Shown here: positions 1 through 8,757 of the stretch, one piece after another
Layout of the letters: every line of letters starts with the position of its first letter
Numbering within the stretch: position 1 is the first letter of the stretch
Notes under the pieces: generated by a model
Told to the model about the DNA's origin: nothing
What the model saw: only the letters and a program-made list of their open reading frames with translations
Database searches by the model: none
Position numbers and translations under genes: made by a program
Assembly: GCF_035918155.1 (NCBI RefSeq)
Contig: NZ_CP109327.1
Span: 620,001-684,000 of the forward strand
Source of the DNA: Streptomyces sp. NBC_01591
GTDB lineage: Bacteria; Actinomycetota; Actinomycetes; Streptomycetales; Streptomycetaceae
Reading direction: 5' to 3'
Length of the DNA: 64,000 nucleotides

Positions 1-576
1 GGCGGTGTCGGCGAAGTACTGCTCGTCGGCACCGTGGGCGAGGCCGAGGGTGACGCCCTGGCCGAGGCCGACGAACAGTGCCCTGAGTGCGGTGGTCAAA
101 CGCTGTGCTTGATGCGCCGTCACGACGCTCCCATGGTGCGATCTTCCGGTGAACAGCGCGATGAGGTGGTTCTCCTGCGATCGGATGGACGTGGCGAGCT
201 GGGTCCCCAGATCGGGGTCATGCAGGGCCATATCCAGCAAGGTGATCTGGAGCGACTGGCGAGACAGCGCGTCGGGGGCGTCACAACTACGCCGGTAGTG
301 CCTGGCGAAGGCATCGACCGCTTCGAGCAAATCCAGCCCGACTGGAACCGCCTGCTCGATCTCTTCGTAGTACGGCCGCAGGTAGTCGACGACGAGGGCG
401 ACCACCAGGCCGTTCTTGCTCCCGAACAGTGAGTAGATGGCGCCGGTGGTCAGGTCGGCGCGCTCGGCGATCTCATCAAGCTTGGCCCGGTACCCGTCCC
501 GGGAAACGACCTGGAACGCGGCGTCCAGCAAGGCGCGGCGGTTGCGTTCCTTGGCCTCCGCTCTCGTCATTCTCAT
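1..576 (-). CDS. TetR family regulator (3' end outside window)
   Basis: The frame opens with ATG at 576 (a second ATG lies at 570) and runs without a stop to the window edge, so about 192 residues are visible and the C-terminus is missing. The N-terminus has the TetR helix-turn-helix pattern: a basic start (RAEAKERNRRALLDAA), then DEIAERADLTTGAIYSLFGSK. The remainder is a helical ligand-binding domain with no recognisable ligand signature. It is divergent from the small membrane-protein gene at 641, with an AT-rich gap holding a palindrome. Control of itself and that neighbour is the natural inference. The family call is secure; the ligand is unknown. Confidence 0.9.
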   Translation of the reverse strand, partial: MRMTRAEAKERNRRALLDAAFQVVSRDGYRAKLDEIAERADLTTGAIYSLFGSKNGLVVALVVDYLRPYYEEIEQAVPVGLDLLEAVDAFARHYRRSCDAPDALSRQSLQITLLDMALHDPDLGTQLATSIRSQENHLIALFTGRSHHGSVVTAHQAQRLTTALRALFVGLGQGVTLGLAHGADEQYFADTA

Positions 577-581
577 AGTTT

Positions 582-597
582 GATTATTACCGTAATC
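582..597. promoter_or_regulatory. Inverted repeat between divergent TetR and membrane-protein genes
   Basis: GATTAT-TACC-GTAATC is a 6-4-6 inverted repeat with one mismatch; its core ATTACCGTAAT (586-596) is perfect. It lies in an AT-rich island between the TetR start (576) and the gene starting at 641, where a TetR operator would be expected. Binding is inferred. Confidence 0.5.
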
Positions 598-640
598 TCA
601 TTATGGAACCAGTCAGGACGAGCTTCAAGGAGGAACGCTC

Positions 641-1063
641 ATGGCCCAGGTCGTGGCACTGCGGGTGACCCGCCGGACGGTGGGGGCCATCGCCGATGGC
701 GCCTTCAAGGTGTTGCTCGCCGCTGTCTACATCGCCGGCGTTGCCCCACTCGGCCGGTTACTCGGCACGCCAGCGTGGCTGATGGTTGTCTCGGGCGTGG
801 CCCTGCTAATAGGCGGTGGCATCGAGATCGGATACACGCGCAGCCGGTCGATGCGCACGTACACGCAGCTCATGGTTGCCTACGACAGCGGCTGGGTGTT
901 GGCGGCTGTCGTAGGCTTCCTGATGGCGCGGCAAGGCAGCAGCGCCGGGGGTGAAGTGTGGATCGGGTACCAGACAGCCGCCCCCGTCATGTTCGCCGCA
1001 CTGCTGGTCGCCGCCACTCCGACAAAGACGACCTCGGACACCACAGAGGCCCCCGCCCACTGA
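641..1063 (+). CDS. Small four-helix integral membrane protein
   Basis: This 140-residue protein has four hydrophobic segments, at about residues 21-37, 45-62, 81-97 and 108-126, joined by short basic or polar loops and ending in a Thr-rich tail. The topology resembles small DoxX-like or DUF-type membrane proteins, but I do not recognise a specific family. An AAGGAGGAACGCTC stretch before the ATG gives a good ribosome binding site. It is divergent from a TetR gene and is probably that regulator's target, as with many small membrane proteins linked to stress or export. Function is unknown. Confidence 0.75.
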   Translation: MAQVVALRVTRRTVGAIADGAFKVLLAAVYIAGVAPLGRLLGTPAWLMVVSGVALLIGGGIEIGYTRSRSMRTYTQLMVAYDSGWVLAAVVGFLMARQGSSAGGEVWIGYQTAAPVMFAALLVAATPTKTTSDTTEAPAH

Positions 1064-1205
1064 CGGCCGGCCTGATCGCCACCGATCCCGTCCAAGGGAA
1101 AGATCCTTCAGCTTCCTCAACTGAACCAGTACCTCCGGAAGCACCGCGCCTCGGAGGAGTAGACCCGCCCGCGACTGGCCGGCGGATGCAGCCGCGGACG
1201 GGAAA

Positions 1206-1403
1206 TCAGAAGCGCCGCCTCCTGCTCGGTTTCGGTGTGCCGAGTGCGCGCCGGAACGCGGCTCGCAATCGATCGCGCGGCTTGCAGTCCGACGTACCGG
1301 GCGGGTGTGCGTAGCTGTCGGACCGGGCTCCGGACATTGAGTCGCCGTAGGCGGCAATGATGTAATCGCCCGTGATGGTGTGATCGCAGTCGACGCAGAT
1401 CAT
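1206..1403 (-). CDS. Small conserved Cys protein (65 aa)
   Basis: The ATG at 1401-1403 overlaps the stop of the upstream gene (ATGA), which fixes the start although the frame stays open further upstream. The protein begins MICVDCDHTITGDY, has a CxxC pair near its N-terminus and a later Cys (SDCKPRD), and ends in a basic Arg-rich tail. Streptomyces genomes carry many such proteins of about 60 residues, often in tandem with the type encoded just upstream. A metal-binding knuckle is possible. No function is known to me. Confidence 0.65.
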   Translation of the reverse strand: MICVDCDHTITGDYIIAAYGDSMSGARSDSYAHPPGTSDCKPRDRLRAAFRRALGTPKPSRRRRF

Positions 1404-1702
1404 CGACGAGCCTTCCGCCAGACACGGCCGAGCTGCGCCACCGTGAGGCAGGCCGTCCCAGCGCGGCAGGCCGCGCAGGTCAAGGTGTGGCCGAGCAGCG
1501 TGCGGTACGCGACGTCTGGCGCAGGCAGTGTCCTGGTCAGGGTGATCATTGTTGGCGGCCTTTCCAGCAGATCGAGCAGCAGCTGGGGAACCACAGAGCC
1601 GAGATGCCGTGCGCGTCCACCGGGCGGGGCCTTGGTCATGGGCTGCCCCACTGGCCGGCGCGACGCAACACCAGACGCAATGCGCGCCGCGCTGCTGCGC
1701 AT
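1400..1702 (-). CDS. Small conserved protein with CxxC...C motif (100 aa)
   Basis: The C-terminal third carries the recognisable part: TCAACRAGTACLTVAQLGR followed by VWRKARR. This Cys-x-x-Cys-Arg-x-Gly-x-x-Cys plus Trp-Arg-x-Ala-Arg ending recurs in small Streptomyces proteins. The N-terminal half is low-information and Pro/Arg-rich, so the true start may be internal. The stop overlaps the start of the next gene, which argues for translational coupling within a three-gene operon. Confidence 0.6.
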   Translation of the reverse strand: MRSSAARIASGVASRRPVGQPMTKAPPGGRARHLGSVVPQLLLDLLERPPTMITLTRTLPAPDVAYRTLLGHTLTCAACRAGTACLTVAQLGRVWRKARR

Positions 1703-1734
1703 CAGACAGTGACGCCGGATCCGGCACGGTGAAC

Positions 1735-1905
1735 TCAGCAGTGAGCAGGACCGGCTCCCTCATCGGTGGCAGGCCCGCAGCCGCAGGAGACGATCGGCCA
1801 ACACCGGGTCTGCCCCGGCAAGACGACGGCCCCGGCCGGGACGAGCTTCCGGGTCACGGCGCCGCAGCGCCAGCAGGCTTCGCCGTGGAGCCGAGCAATA
1901 CTCAC
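1735..1905 (-). CDS. Tiny CxxC protein (56 aa, GTG start)
   Basis: From GTG at 1903-1905 the frame reads SIARLHGEACWRCGAVTRKL and later SCGCGPATDEG before stopping at 1735. Two cysteine knuckles (CWRC and CGC) suggest a zinc-binding minidomain like other tiny actinobacterial proteins. An ATG at 1939 begins a different frame (MTTPVLIKKRVSEY) that could join this one if a single base were missing, so the N-terminus is uncertain. It is the first gene of a three-gene run ending at 1206. Confidence 0.5.
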   Translation of the reverse strand: MSIARLHGEACWRCGAVTRKLVPAGAVVLPGQTRCWPIVSCGCGPATDEGAGPAHC

Positions 1906-2002
1906 TCACTCGCTTCTTGATGAGCACAGGGGTGGTCATGGTGCCCCTCCTCTACCTGTGTGGTGTGGACAGATAGAGCGTGGGCCCTGGGAAGAGGTGC
2001 AA

Positions 2003-2021
2003 CTGCTACAAGGTGTAGCAG
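2003..2021. promoter_or_regulatory. Perfect 8-3-8 palindrome upstream of small-protein operon
   Basis: CTGCTACA-AGG-TGTAGCAG is a perfect inverted repeat about 100 bases before the start of the tiny-protein operon and just after the ruined XRE gene. Its length and symmetry fit a dimeric helix-turn-helix operator. The regulator may have been the XRE protein now broken next door, but that is inference. Confidence 0.45.
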
Positions 2022-2025
2022 CCCG

Positions 2026-3207
2026 TCAGGCGGCGCCGATCCAGTGAGCAAAGTGGGACAGGCTTTCGGCATCGGCACGGTGGAAACGCCGCAAGCTACC
2101 AGCGACTTCACGCGCCCACGGGTGCTCGCGGGTGTGCTGCGGAGCCGATGCACGGGCCACCTTGAGACTCTCGAACGCGTCTGCCTGAAGCCCGGACCAT
2201 TCCTGCGCGCGGGCCAGCTCGATGTAGAAGCCGCTGCGGCGCCCGGCCGGCAGATCAGCGGGCGGCTTCCACTCAATAGCTACGCGCAGGGCGCGGTCGA
2301 CGTGGTCACGGCCGAGGCTGACAGCGACGGACACTTCGTGGATCCGGACCGAGTCCGGGCCGAAGGTGGTGCCCAGATAGACACCCTCGCGCGCGACTTG
2401 ATCGCCGAGCTGTCGGGCGTGCTTCAGGTGGATGTCCGCACTGCCCACGTTTCCGTCGCGTCCAGCGATCACGGCCGCCCGCATGTGGAAGGCGCCGCGG
2501 GCAGCGGGACGACGGCGCGGGGGCGTCCTCGATCGCCTGCTCCAATGCGACGAGGCCCACGGCGTGGGCTCGAGCCGCGAAGAAGACCTCTGTCCGTACG
2601 TACGCCGTACGCCGTGGCGGCCCGGACGAGAGGGTCGCCAGCACGGTCAGCGGCCGAGCGCACCAGGTCAATCAGCCGCGCGGAAAGATCGTGCGCGCCG
2701 TACTTGAACGCAATCCGCGTCGGCGGTTCGGGCGGCAGCAGCCAACACTCTGGCAGCGGCCCGATGCTCAGTGCTGCGCGCGGTGTGGACGTACCGGATG
2801 GCGTCGCCGAGGAGACTCGGGATGGCATCTGCGATCCGGCCGTACTGAGCACCGAGCCGCCAGGTCACTGCCGAATCGCTCGCTTCCGCGAGTTCGTCCG
2901 GTCTCCGCGCTGGAGAGCCCTGCGGGATCTCGTACCCAGCGATCATCGACGACAGTTCCGGGAGGGCCCGGTGGACACGACGCTCGGTGCCGACGTACCC
3001 CGTGCGCAGCTGCGTGGCGTCCACCTCAAGGGTGGCTGCAATCGCTTCGAGTACTTCGTCACTCGGCCGCCTCGCGCCGCGCTCGACGGCTCGGACAGTG
3101 GCGTAGGAGACGTGGGAGGCAGCGGCGAGACTGGTCTGGGTGAGGCGACGTGCGCGGCGACGTGCGGCGATCCGCTCACCGACCTCGTGCGGGGAGTCGG
3201 CGGACAT
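2026..3207 (-). pseudogene. XRE-type helix-turn-helix regulator, multiply frameshifted
   Basis: The ATG at 3207 opens a clear Cro/C1 domain (VGERIAARRRARRLTQTSLA, then SYATVRAVERGARRPSDEVL), followed by a helical region like those of Streptomyces XRE/TPR regulators. Similarity then jumps frames. KYGAHDLSARLIDLVRSAAD lies in a second frame near 2690, VFFAARAHAVGLVALEQAI in a third near 2590, and AAVIAGRDGNVGSADIHLKH in a fourth segment from 2484 to the stop at 2026. At least three indels are needed to restore about 390 residues. Only the DNA-binding domain and part of the helical region could be made today. This is a decayed gene unless the base calls are wrong. Confidence 0.8.
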
Positions 3208-3844
3208 GATCTGGCCGTACCCGCACCGTCACTGCGCGAGAGTACGGATTCGGTACAGGCAACTACTCGCTGACGATCGAGGGCGGCCCACAAGTGCCCC
3301 CACGGCCCACGCCGCAGGTGCACTGTCCGAAGGCCAGTTCGCGCGGCCGGGAAGACATCGTTCATGGGGTGATCACCGATGTAGATGGTGTCCCATGCCG
3401 GGGCCCGGGAAGCGTCGAGGACCCGCGCGAAGAAGTCAGCCGCCGGCTTGGCGCACCCCCACTCTCCGGACGTGGCGATGAAGTCGGCCGGCAGATTCAG
3501 CGCCCGAAGCAGCTGTCCCGCCTTCACCGTCTGGTTCCCGGCGATGACGACCCGGACGCCGAGATCCCGCAGTGCGGTGAGCGCGGGGCGTACGTCTCGT
3601 ACAGGTCGGTCTCATCCAGGTGCTCCCCATGGCCGGCAGCCTCGCGGGCGGCGTACTCGGCAGGGATATCGATGCCGGGCTTCAGGAGCCGGAGAGCTTC
3701 AGCGTTGTCGAGGCCCTGGGAAGTGACAGCGCCGACGAGCGCGGACACGGTATGTCTGAGAACACCCGACCAGTCGGCCCAAGAGGCCCAGTAGCGGTCA
3801 TCGCGGACAAGGGTCTCGCCGATGTCGAACACGATCGTCTTCAC
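3200..3844 (-). pseudogene. HAD-superfamily hydrolase, frameshifted
   Basis: GTG at 3844 begins VKTIVFDIGETLVRDDRYW, the HAD motif I (DxGxT/V variant). The frame continues to DLYET near 3596. A one-base loss then moves the reading to ALTALRDLGVRVVIAGNQT and on to the Lys motif and motif IV (CAKPAADFFARVLDA, then YIGDHPMNDVFPAA). All four HAD motifs are therefore present but split over two frames. The C-terminus runs into the XRE gene start without a natural end. The family acts as phosphatases or phosphoglycolate-type hydrolases; no substrate can be assigned. Confidence 0.8.
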
Positions 3845-3953
3845 CGTGGGCACCCTACGGGAGGCATCGAACACGACGAAAGCGCCCTTGCCGCAGCCGG
3901 TGGTCACCGCAGTGACCAGCTGTGTGGTACCGCAAGCCGATCGCATTCAGTCG

Positions 3954-4173
3954 GCAATATCCGGCCCGCGTGGCGAACTGGATGACGGTCTGATCGCGCT
4001 GGAACGAGCAGCGTGGGCCGAGCAGCAGGAGTACCGGCTGAAGGTGGAAACCGCGGCCCCGGGTGCAAGCGGCTATCACCGCGCGCGCAGAGGCGACGGG
4101 ACAGTCCCGGTATGAAGTGGAGCGAAAGCTGAAGCGCCTGGTCCGGCACCCGTCCGAGGACGACGACAGCTGA
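3954..4173 (+). pseudogene. Remnant of a small conserved Streptomyces protein
   Basis: Plus-strand reading gives DDGLIALERAAWAEQQEYRL and then, after a frame change near 4060, VQAAITARAEATGQSRYEVE followed by RKLKRLVRHPSEDDDS and a stop at 4171-4173. The two pieces together match a short helical protein often seen in Streptomyces (LIALERAAW...LVRHPE pattern). There is no convincing start codon and one frameshift, so it is listed as a relic. Confidence 0.5.
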
Positions 4174-4253
4174 CCCCTGCTTGAGGAGGCGAGAAAGGAG
4201 TGACCCGCAAGAACACGCCCGCAGTCCAAGCGTTTTGCCCTGCTGGGCTCGCG

Positions 4254-5027
4254 TCAGCGGGAGGGTTCGATTCCCCAGGCGGCGGCTCGGGCGGCGGCGG
4301 CCGCGCGGTTGGGGAGGTCGAGCTTGGCGAGGATGTGCTCGATGTGGGTTCCTACGGTGCGCGGCGTGATGTGCAGCCGCTCGGCGATCTCCCGGTTGGT
4401 GCGGCCGACGGTCAGTTCGGCCAGCACCTGGAGCTCCCGCGGCGAGAGTCCGCCAGGCCGCCGCGCATCCACAGCGGGGGCGGCCGCGGCGATCTCCCCG
4501 GGTGGCGGGCCCGCACACCGGCCGACGGCCGCGGCGAAGGCCTCGGTGAGCAGGGTGACCACGGCGCGCGCCGGGTCGGGCGCGCGCCGTGGCCTGCGGG
4601 TGCTGACGTTCAGCATGCCGACGTACCGGCCGTCGGCGGCGAAAAGGCACTGGGCCACGCCGTCCTCGATGCCGAGCGGACACAGCACCTCCTGGAAGCC
4701 CGGGGATGCAGCCAGGAGCTGCCAGGGGACGTCCCTGAGCCAGAGACCGCCTCGGGCGGGACTGCGGAGCACGGTGAACATCGGATCGTGGTGGAGATGG
4801 GTCTCGATGTAGGCCGTGGCTTCGTCCGGGTAGCTCCCGGCCAGGGTGGTGTGACACCGGCGCAGTGGGTCCCACCGGGTCAGGGAAGCGTGGTCGTACT
4901 CCATTACCTCTGACAGCGCCGCCAGGACCGTGTCGACGCCGGTCACGCCGCTCGTGGCGCTCCTGGCTGCCTCGCGGACGTGGACGGCCGCGTCCAGGAT
5001 GTCCGCCGTGCTCCGCTTCGCTGTCAT
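4254..5027 (-). CDS. LuxR-family transcriptional regulator
   Basis: The 257-residue protein ends in a textbook LuxR/GerE domain: GGLSPRELQVLAELTVGRTN, then REIAERLHITPRTVGTHIEH. The N-terminal 170 residues form an alpha/beta sensor (GAF or autoinducer-domain-like) with no strong ligand signature. The start at 5027 (ATGACAGCGAAG) is chosen because the family fold begins there; the frame is open further upstream inside the next gene. It lies directly after, and in the same direction as, the amidohydrolase gene (31 bases apart), so it may be co-transcribed and control that block. Confidence 0.85.
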   Translation of the reverse strand: MTAKRSTADILDAAVHVREAARSATSGVTGVDTVLAALSEVMEYDHASLTRWDPLRRCHTTLAGSYPDEATAYIETHLHHDPMFTVLRSPARGGLWLRDVPWQLLAASPGFQEVLCPLGIEDGVAQCLFAADGRYVGMLNVSTRRPRRAPDPARAVVTLLTEAFAAAVGRCAGPPPGEIAAAAPAVDARRPGGLSPRELQVLAELTVGRTNREIAERLHITPRTVGTHIEHILAKLDLPNRAAAAARAAAWGIEPSR

Positions 5028-5058
5028 CGTCCAAGGATGATCACGCGCCCGGAATACG

Positions 5059-6756
5059 TCAATCGCGAAGGGTGTCGTGCACGACCTGCCCATCCATGAC
5101 AGTGAGGACGACGGGCATCTCCGGGATGTCGTGGGGGTCGGCGGTGAGCAGGTCTCCGTCGAGCACACAGAGATCGGCGACCTTGCCCGGCTCCAGTGAG
5201 CCCTTCCAGTCGTCGGCGAAGTCCTGCCAGGCCGCGTCGATCGTGTATGTACGGATCGCCTCGGCCAGACCGATGCGCTGCTCGGGGCCGCTGACCCGGC
5301 CGGCGGCCTTCGACTCGCGCAGCAGCATGGTTGCGACGCCCTGGCGCCAGTCCGGGTACGTGACGGGGGCGTCTGACCCGCTCGCGACCCGCACGCCGGC
5401 GTCGATGGCGTCACGGTAGGGCCATGCGTACGCGGCCCGTCCGGTGCCGACGAACTCCTCCTCCATGTCGGCGACGGTCCATTTGATGGTGGGGTTCATG
5501 TTGACGCCGAAGCCATGTGCGGCCAGCACCTTCATGCTGTGTGCGGTGAGGAAGTCTCCGTGGATGACGTAGTGGCGAGCGTCGGGCCGCGGATGCTCGG
5601 CCATGGCCGCGGCGAAGGCGTCCGCGACGGTGTCGATGGCCCGGTCGCCAGTGACGTGAACGCCCAGCTGGTGCCCAGCGGCGTGGGCATACCGGATCAT
5701 GGCGTCGATCTCGGCGGTCCGCTCGGCGTCGGTCTCGCCGCCGACGCACAGGGAGCCGCAGCCACCGCCGACGTACGGCTCGTGCATCCAGGCCGTCTTG
5801 TTGGGAACTATGCCGTCGGCGAAGATCTTGACCCCGAGGGTCGCGAGACGGCGCGGATCGGCGTCGCCGGGCGTGTCGAGGGCGGTGAGGGTGCGGGTGA
5901 ACTCCTCGGCGGTGCTCGCCATTCCGGTGGGCAGGAGCAGAACGCCGAGGCGGGCGGTCAGTTCGCCGTCGGTCAGCAGTTGGCGGTAGACGTCGAGGGT
6001 CTCCGCACCGAGCGCGCCCCGCATGATGCCGTCGCCGCCGGGGCCGAGCCCGGGCTCGGTGTAGCTGGTCACGCCGAGGCGGGCGAGCGTGGCGAGGGTC
6101 GACCTGATCGCGGCGGTCCGCTCCTGCCGGCTGAGCGACGGCAACGCGTTCTGGACGAGGGCCTGGGCCCCCTCGTGGAGCAGCCCGGTCGGCTCCCCGG
6201 CTTCGTCCACGACGATGGCCCCGCCGGACGGCGCGACGGTGTGCCGGTCGATCCCGATGAGTTCCAGTGCCTTGGAGTTGACCCAGGTGGCGTGCCCGGA
6301 GAAGGAGTACAGGACGACGGGGTGGTCCGGGCTCACGGCGTCGAGGTCGCGCCGGGAGGGCAGCCGCGAAGGGTCGGAGACGCACTCGTCGAGGTAACCG
6401 GTGTCCCAGCCGTGCCCCGTGATCCACTGCCCACCCGGAACCCGCCCGACGGCCTCCCGTACCACTTCGGCCACGTCCGCGAGGCAGGACACGGCGGGAT
6501 GGCCGAGGTCGAGGGAGAGCGGAGGCGTCGCCATGCCGAAGGCGCATCCGTGCAGATGGGAATCGTTGATACCGGGAAGCAGTGTCGCCCCCCGCAGGTC
6601 GACAACGCGGGTGCCGGGTCCGACGAGCGGCGCGACATCGTCCCGCCCACCGACGGCACTGATGACCCCACCGGTCACCGCCAGGGCCGAGGCAACGGAG
6701 AACTCGGCATCGACCGTGACCACCCGCCCACCGAGAAACACCAGATCCGCATACAT
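5059..6756 (-). CDS. YtcJ-type amidohydrolase
   Basis: This 565-residue metal-dependent hydrolase starts at ATG 6756, preceded by AAAGGA; the frame extends upstream without family similarity. Features include the N-terminal beta-sandwich (YADLVFLGGRVVTVDAEFSV), the first metal ligands in INDSHLHGCAFG, later His residues (HQLGVHVTGDRAID and YVIHGDFLT), the late Asp in ASGSDAPV, and the C-terminal return to the sandwich (GKVADLCVLDGDLLT). YtcJ enzymes hydrolyse formamide or amide bonds in exported or catabolic metabolites; the substrate here is unknown. It belongs to the minus-strand block with the M20 and dehydrogenase genes. Confidence 0.9.
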   Translation of the reverse strand: MYADLVFLGGRVVTVDAEFSVASALAVTGGVISAVGGRDDVAPLVGPGTRVVDLRGATLLPGINDSHLHGCAFGMATPPLSLDLGHPAVSCLADVAEVVREAVGRVPGGQWITGHGWDTGYLDECVSDPSRLPSRRDLDAVSPDHPVVLYSFSGHATWVNSKALELIGIDRHTVAPSGGAIVVDEAGEPTGLLHEGAQALVQNALPSLSRQERTAAIRSTLATLARLGVTSYTEPGLGPGGDGIMRGALGAETLDVYRQLLTDGELTARLGVLLLPTGMASTAEEFTRTLTALDTPGDADPRRLATLGVKIFADGIVPNKTAWMHEPYVGGGCGSLCVGGETDAERTAEIDAMIRYAHAAGHQLGVHVTGDRAIDTVADAFAAAMAEHPRPDARHYVIHGDFLTAHSMKVLAAHGFGVNMNPTIKWTVADMEEEFVGTGRAAYAWPYRDAIDAGVRVASGSDAPVTYPDWRQGVATMLLRESKAAGRVSGPEQRIGLAEAIRTYTIDAAWQDFADDWKGSLEPGKVADLCVLDGDLLTADPHDIPEMPVVLTVMDGQVVHDTLRD

Positions 6757-7395
6757 GTCCACAGAAGGGTCCTTTCGAAGATCGGGTGCACCAGGCCACC
6801 CGCGAACGATCTCCCAAGGACTATGGCCACGCCCTTGCCTCCCGCACATCGGTCATCCCACCGATACGCGCTCTCGTAATGGCAGGCTGACGCCTTGTGC
6901 TCCGGATCACGTCGGGTTTCGGGAGGGCATCGGGTGCACGAGAACCACCCCCCATTACCGTTTTGATGGCTCCGCAATGGGGCGCCCGGCCTCCGGAGTT
7001 GGCATGATTTTCTCCCCCTGGCGATCGCAGGTCTTGGGGGTGGTGTCACCGGCTCCGGAGACATCTACAGACCGCTGAATGCGATGTTATGCAGCCGATG
7101 GTGCATCGGCAGGGAGTCGGCGCCGGTATCCGTCGGCGCAACCCGCGGCTCGGGCGCCAGAACGACCCCGCACGTGCCTGTACGGGGCCGTTCTGTTCGC
7201 GGGATTGGGGCGACTGGAGGTCGTCTTCGACGGGGTGCTCGGTGACGTGCCGCTGTAGTGACACATCGCATCCTCCGCCAGATCGACCGTGCGGCCGGGG
7301 CACGTCGCGACCCCGTCAGCGTCGGCGTACCACCCCTGCTCGGCGACCAAGAGGAGGCGCTGTCGCACGGTCATGCCTGCGGTGTGGAGGGGTAG
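6757..7395. other. Gene-poor spacer of about 640 bases
   Basis: No reading frame here is convincing. A minus-strand frame at 7087-7374 begins MTVRQRLLLVAEQGWYADAD and could be a small protein, but it dissolves into low-complexity Arg/Pro residues. The only clear structure is the hairpin at 7158-7195. The right part probably holds the 3' untranslated region of the DUF3100 operon and the left part the promoter of the YtcJ gene. Confidence 0.5.
7158..7195. terminator. Hairpin, 13-bp stem with one mismatch
   Basis: CAGAACGACCCCG and CGGGGCCGTTCTG pair across a 12-base loop with one mismatch. There is no T-run on either side, as is usual for Streptomyces factor-independent terminators. It lies downstream of the operon ending at 7396, where a terminator is expected. 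Confidence 0.5.
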
Positions 7396-8757
7396 TCAGC
7401 CCCACGCGCCGAGGGTGAACTCGGCGATCACTACCGAGAGCAGGAATGAAGCGGAGATCGCGACGAGCCCAACCGGGATGATCTTCCAGCCGATGCGGCG
7501 CAGCAACGGCAGATCCTTGCCCAGCGACAGTCCCGCGAGGGTCAGCATGATCGTGGCGATGGACAGAAAGTCCACCGAGCCGACCAGACTGTTGAGGCTG
7601 CCGGAGGCGAAGAACCACGGGCTGGACGCATACGCGCCCACCGTGGTGATCCACACAATCGCGGAGATCTTCCGGCTGACCTTGGCGAGGAACAGACCGA
7701 GCAGCACCAGGCCCAGCAGCACGGCGTAGCCGCCGACGATGTCCCAGCCGATCGTGCCGGCCGCGACGGAGGCGGTGCCGAGGCCGAGCACCGTCAGGAC
7801 GCCGAGCGAAAGCCAGAGCGGGATCCTCATCTCGCCCGAGGCGGCGGCGACTTCCTCCCGGAAAGCGCGGTTCGCGGCGGCGTCGTCTGTCGGGCCGTCC
7901 GTGGCGTCGGGGACGTCGGGCGTCGTTGTCTCCGGCGTGCGGGTCTTCTGACGGCGGGTGAGGAAGCGGTAGAACCGGTCCGCCAGCGGCAGTGCTACGT
8001 AGATGCCCACGTAGACCCCGAGGATGGTGGTGATGAGGTTCGACACCGCCGCCATGCCGAGGATGGCTTCCTCGTGCCCCGGGTAGGCGGCCACGATGCT
8101 GGCCGAGGACGCGGCCATCATCGATCCCGAGCCGACGCCGGCGCCCATGGCGAGGGCCAGTGGGTCGAAGATGTTCCAGTTCGACACCAACGAGGTCAGG
8201 AGCGTGATGAACACTGCTCCGAACATCGTGCCGAACACATACATGGCCAGGACGCCGCGGTACTGGTCGGAGTCCGGCCCGTACTTCTCCGAGACCATCG
8301 CGAAAGACGGCTCGCGGTCCAGTGAGAAGGTGGCTCCGACCGTGGCCTTGCCCAGGCGCAGTACGACGGCGAGCGGCAGGGCCACGGCCACCGTGCCCAG
8401 TAGATGGCCGATCTCCTGGAGCAGCAGCGCAGGCCCGGCCTTGACGAGCGTCGGCAGGCTGGGGCCGATGTTGAAGGCGAGCCGGGCGACCAGGAGCATC
8501 ACAGCCACGCCGACGAGCGCGGACGCCACTTTCTGGAGACGGATGCCGAGGGGGCGGACCTTCTGGACCGACACCAGCAGGCCCAGGATCAGGCCCCACA
8601 CCATGGGGAAGATGATGACGGAGCCGATTCCCAGGTCGATGTCGAGCTGCCCGACGGCCTGCACGACCAGGGCGATGATCAGGGCAAGGGCGGCGATCGG
8701 CAGGGCCTGACGCGACCCGGCGATGCGGTCCTTGGCCGAGGCGGCGAGGGTGCTCAT
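7396..8757 (-). CDS. DUF3100-family polytopic membrane protein
   Basis: The 453-residue protein has about eleven hydrophobic segments, a Gly/Ser-rich conserved stretch (AMGAGVGSGSMMAASSASIV) in the middle, and a charged loop near residues 280-310. I recognise the DUF3100 pattern, whose members often sit beside M20-family amidohydrolases. That context suggests a transporter supplying the amidohydrolase's substrate, though no member that I can recall has a proven substrate. The start overlaps the stop of the M20 gene (8754-8757, ATGA), indicating translational coupling. It is the last gene of a four-gene operon. Confidence 0.75.
   Translation of the reverse strand: MSTLAASAKDRIAGSRQALPIAALALIIALVVQAVGQLDIDLGIGSVIIFPMVWGLILGLLVSVQKVRPLGIRLQKVASALVGVAVMLLVARLAFNIGPSLPTLVKAGPALLLQEIGHLLGTVAVALPLAVVLRLGKATVGATFSLDREPSFAMVSEKYGPDSDQYRGVLAMYVFGTMFGAVFITLLTSLVSNWNIFDPLALAMGAGVGSGSMMAASSASIVAAYPGHEEAILGMAAVSNLITTILGVYVGIYVALPLADRFYRFLTRRQKTRTPETTTPDVPDATDGPTDDAAANRAFREEVAAASGEMRIPLWLSLGVLTVLGLGTASVAAGTIGWDIVGGYAVLLGLVLLGLFLAKVSRKISAIVWITTVGAYASSPWFFASGSLNSLVGSVDFLSIATIMLTLAGLSLGKDLPLLRRIGWKIIPVGLVAISASFLLSVVIAEFTLGAWG

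Noticed and set aside
4250..4285. GGGTTCGATTCCCC resembles a tRNA or tmRNA T-arm, and the preceding bases vaguely resemble a tmRNA 3' end.
   Set aside because: The bases code for the last residues of the LuxR protein (AAWGIEPSR stop), no acceptor stem or CCA pairs with it, and no anticodon or D arm is present.
7087..7374. Minus-strand frame of 95 codons (MTVRQRLLLVAEQGWYADAD...).
   Set aside because: Only the first 40 residues look protein-like. The rest is Arg/Pro-rich, overlaps a hairpin and matches no family I know.
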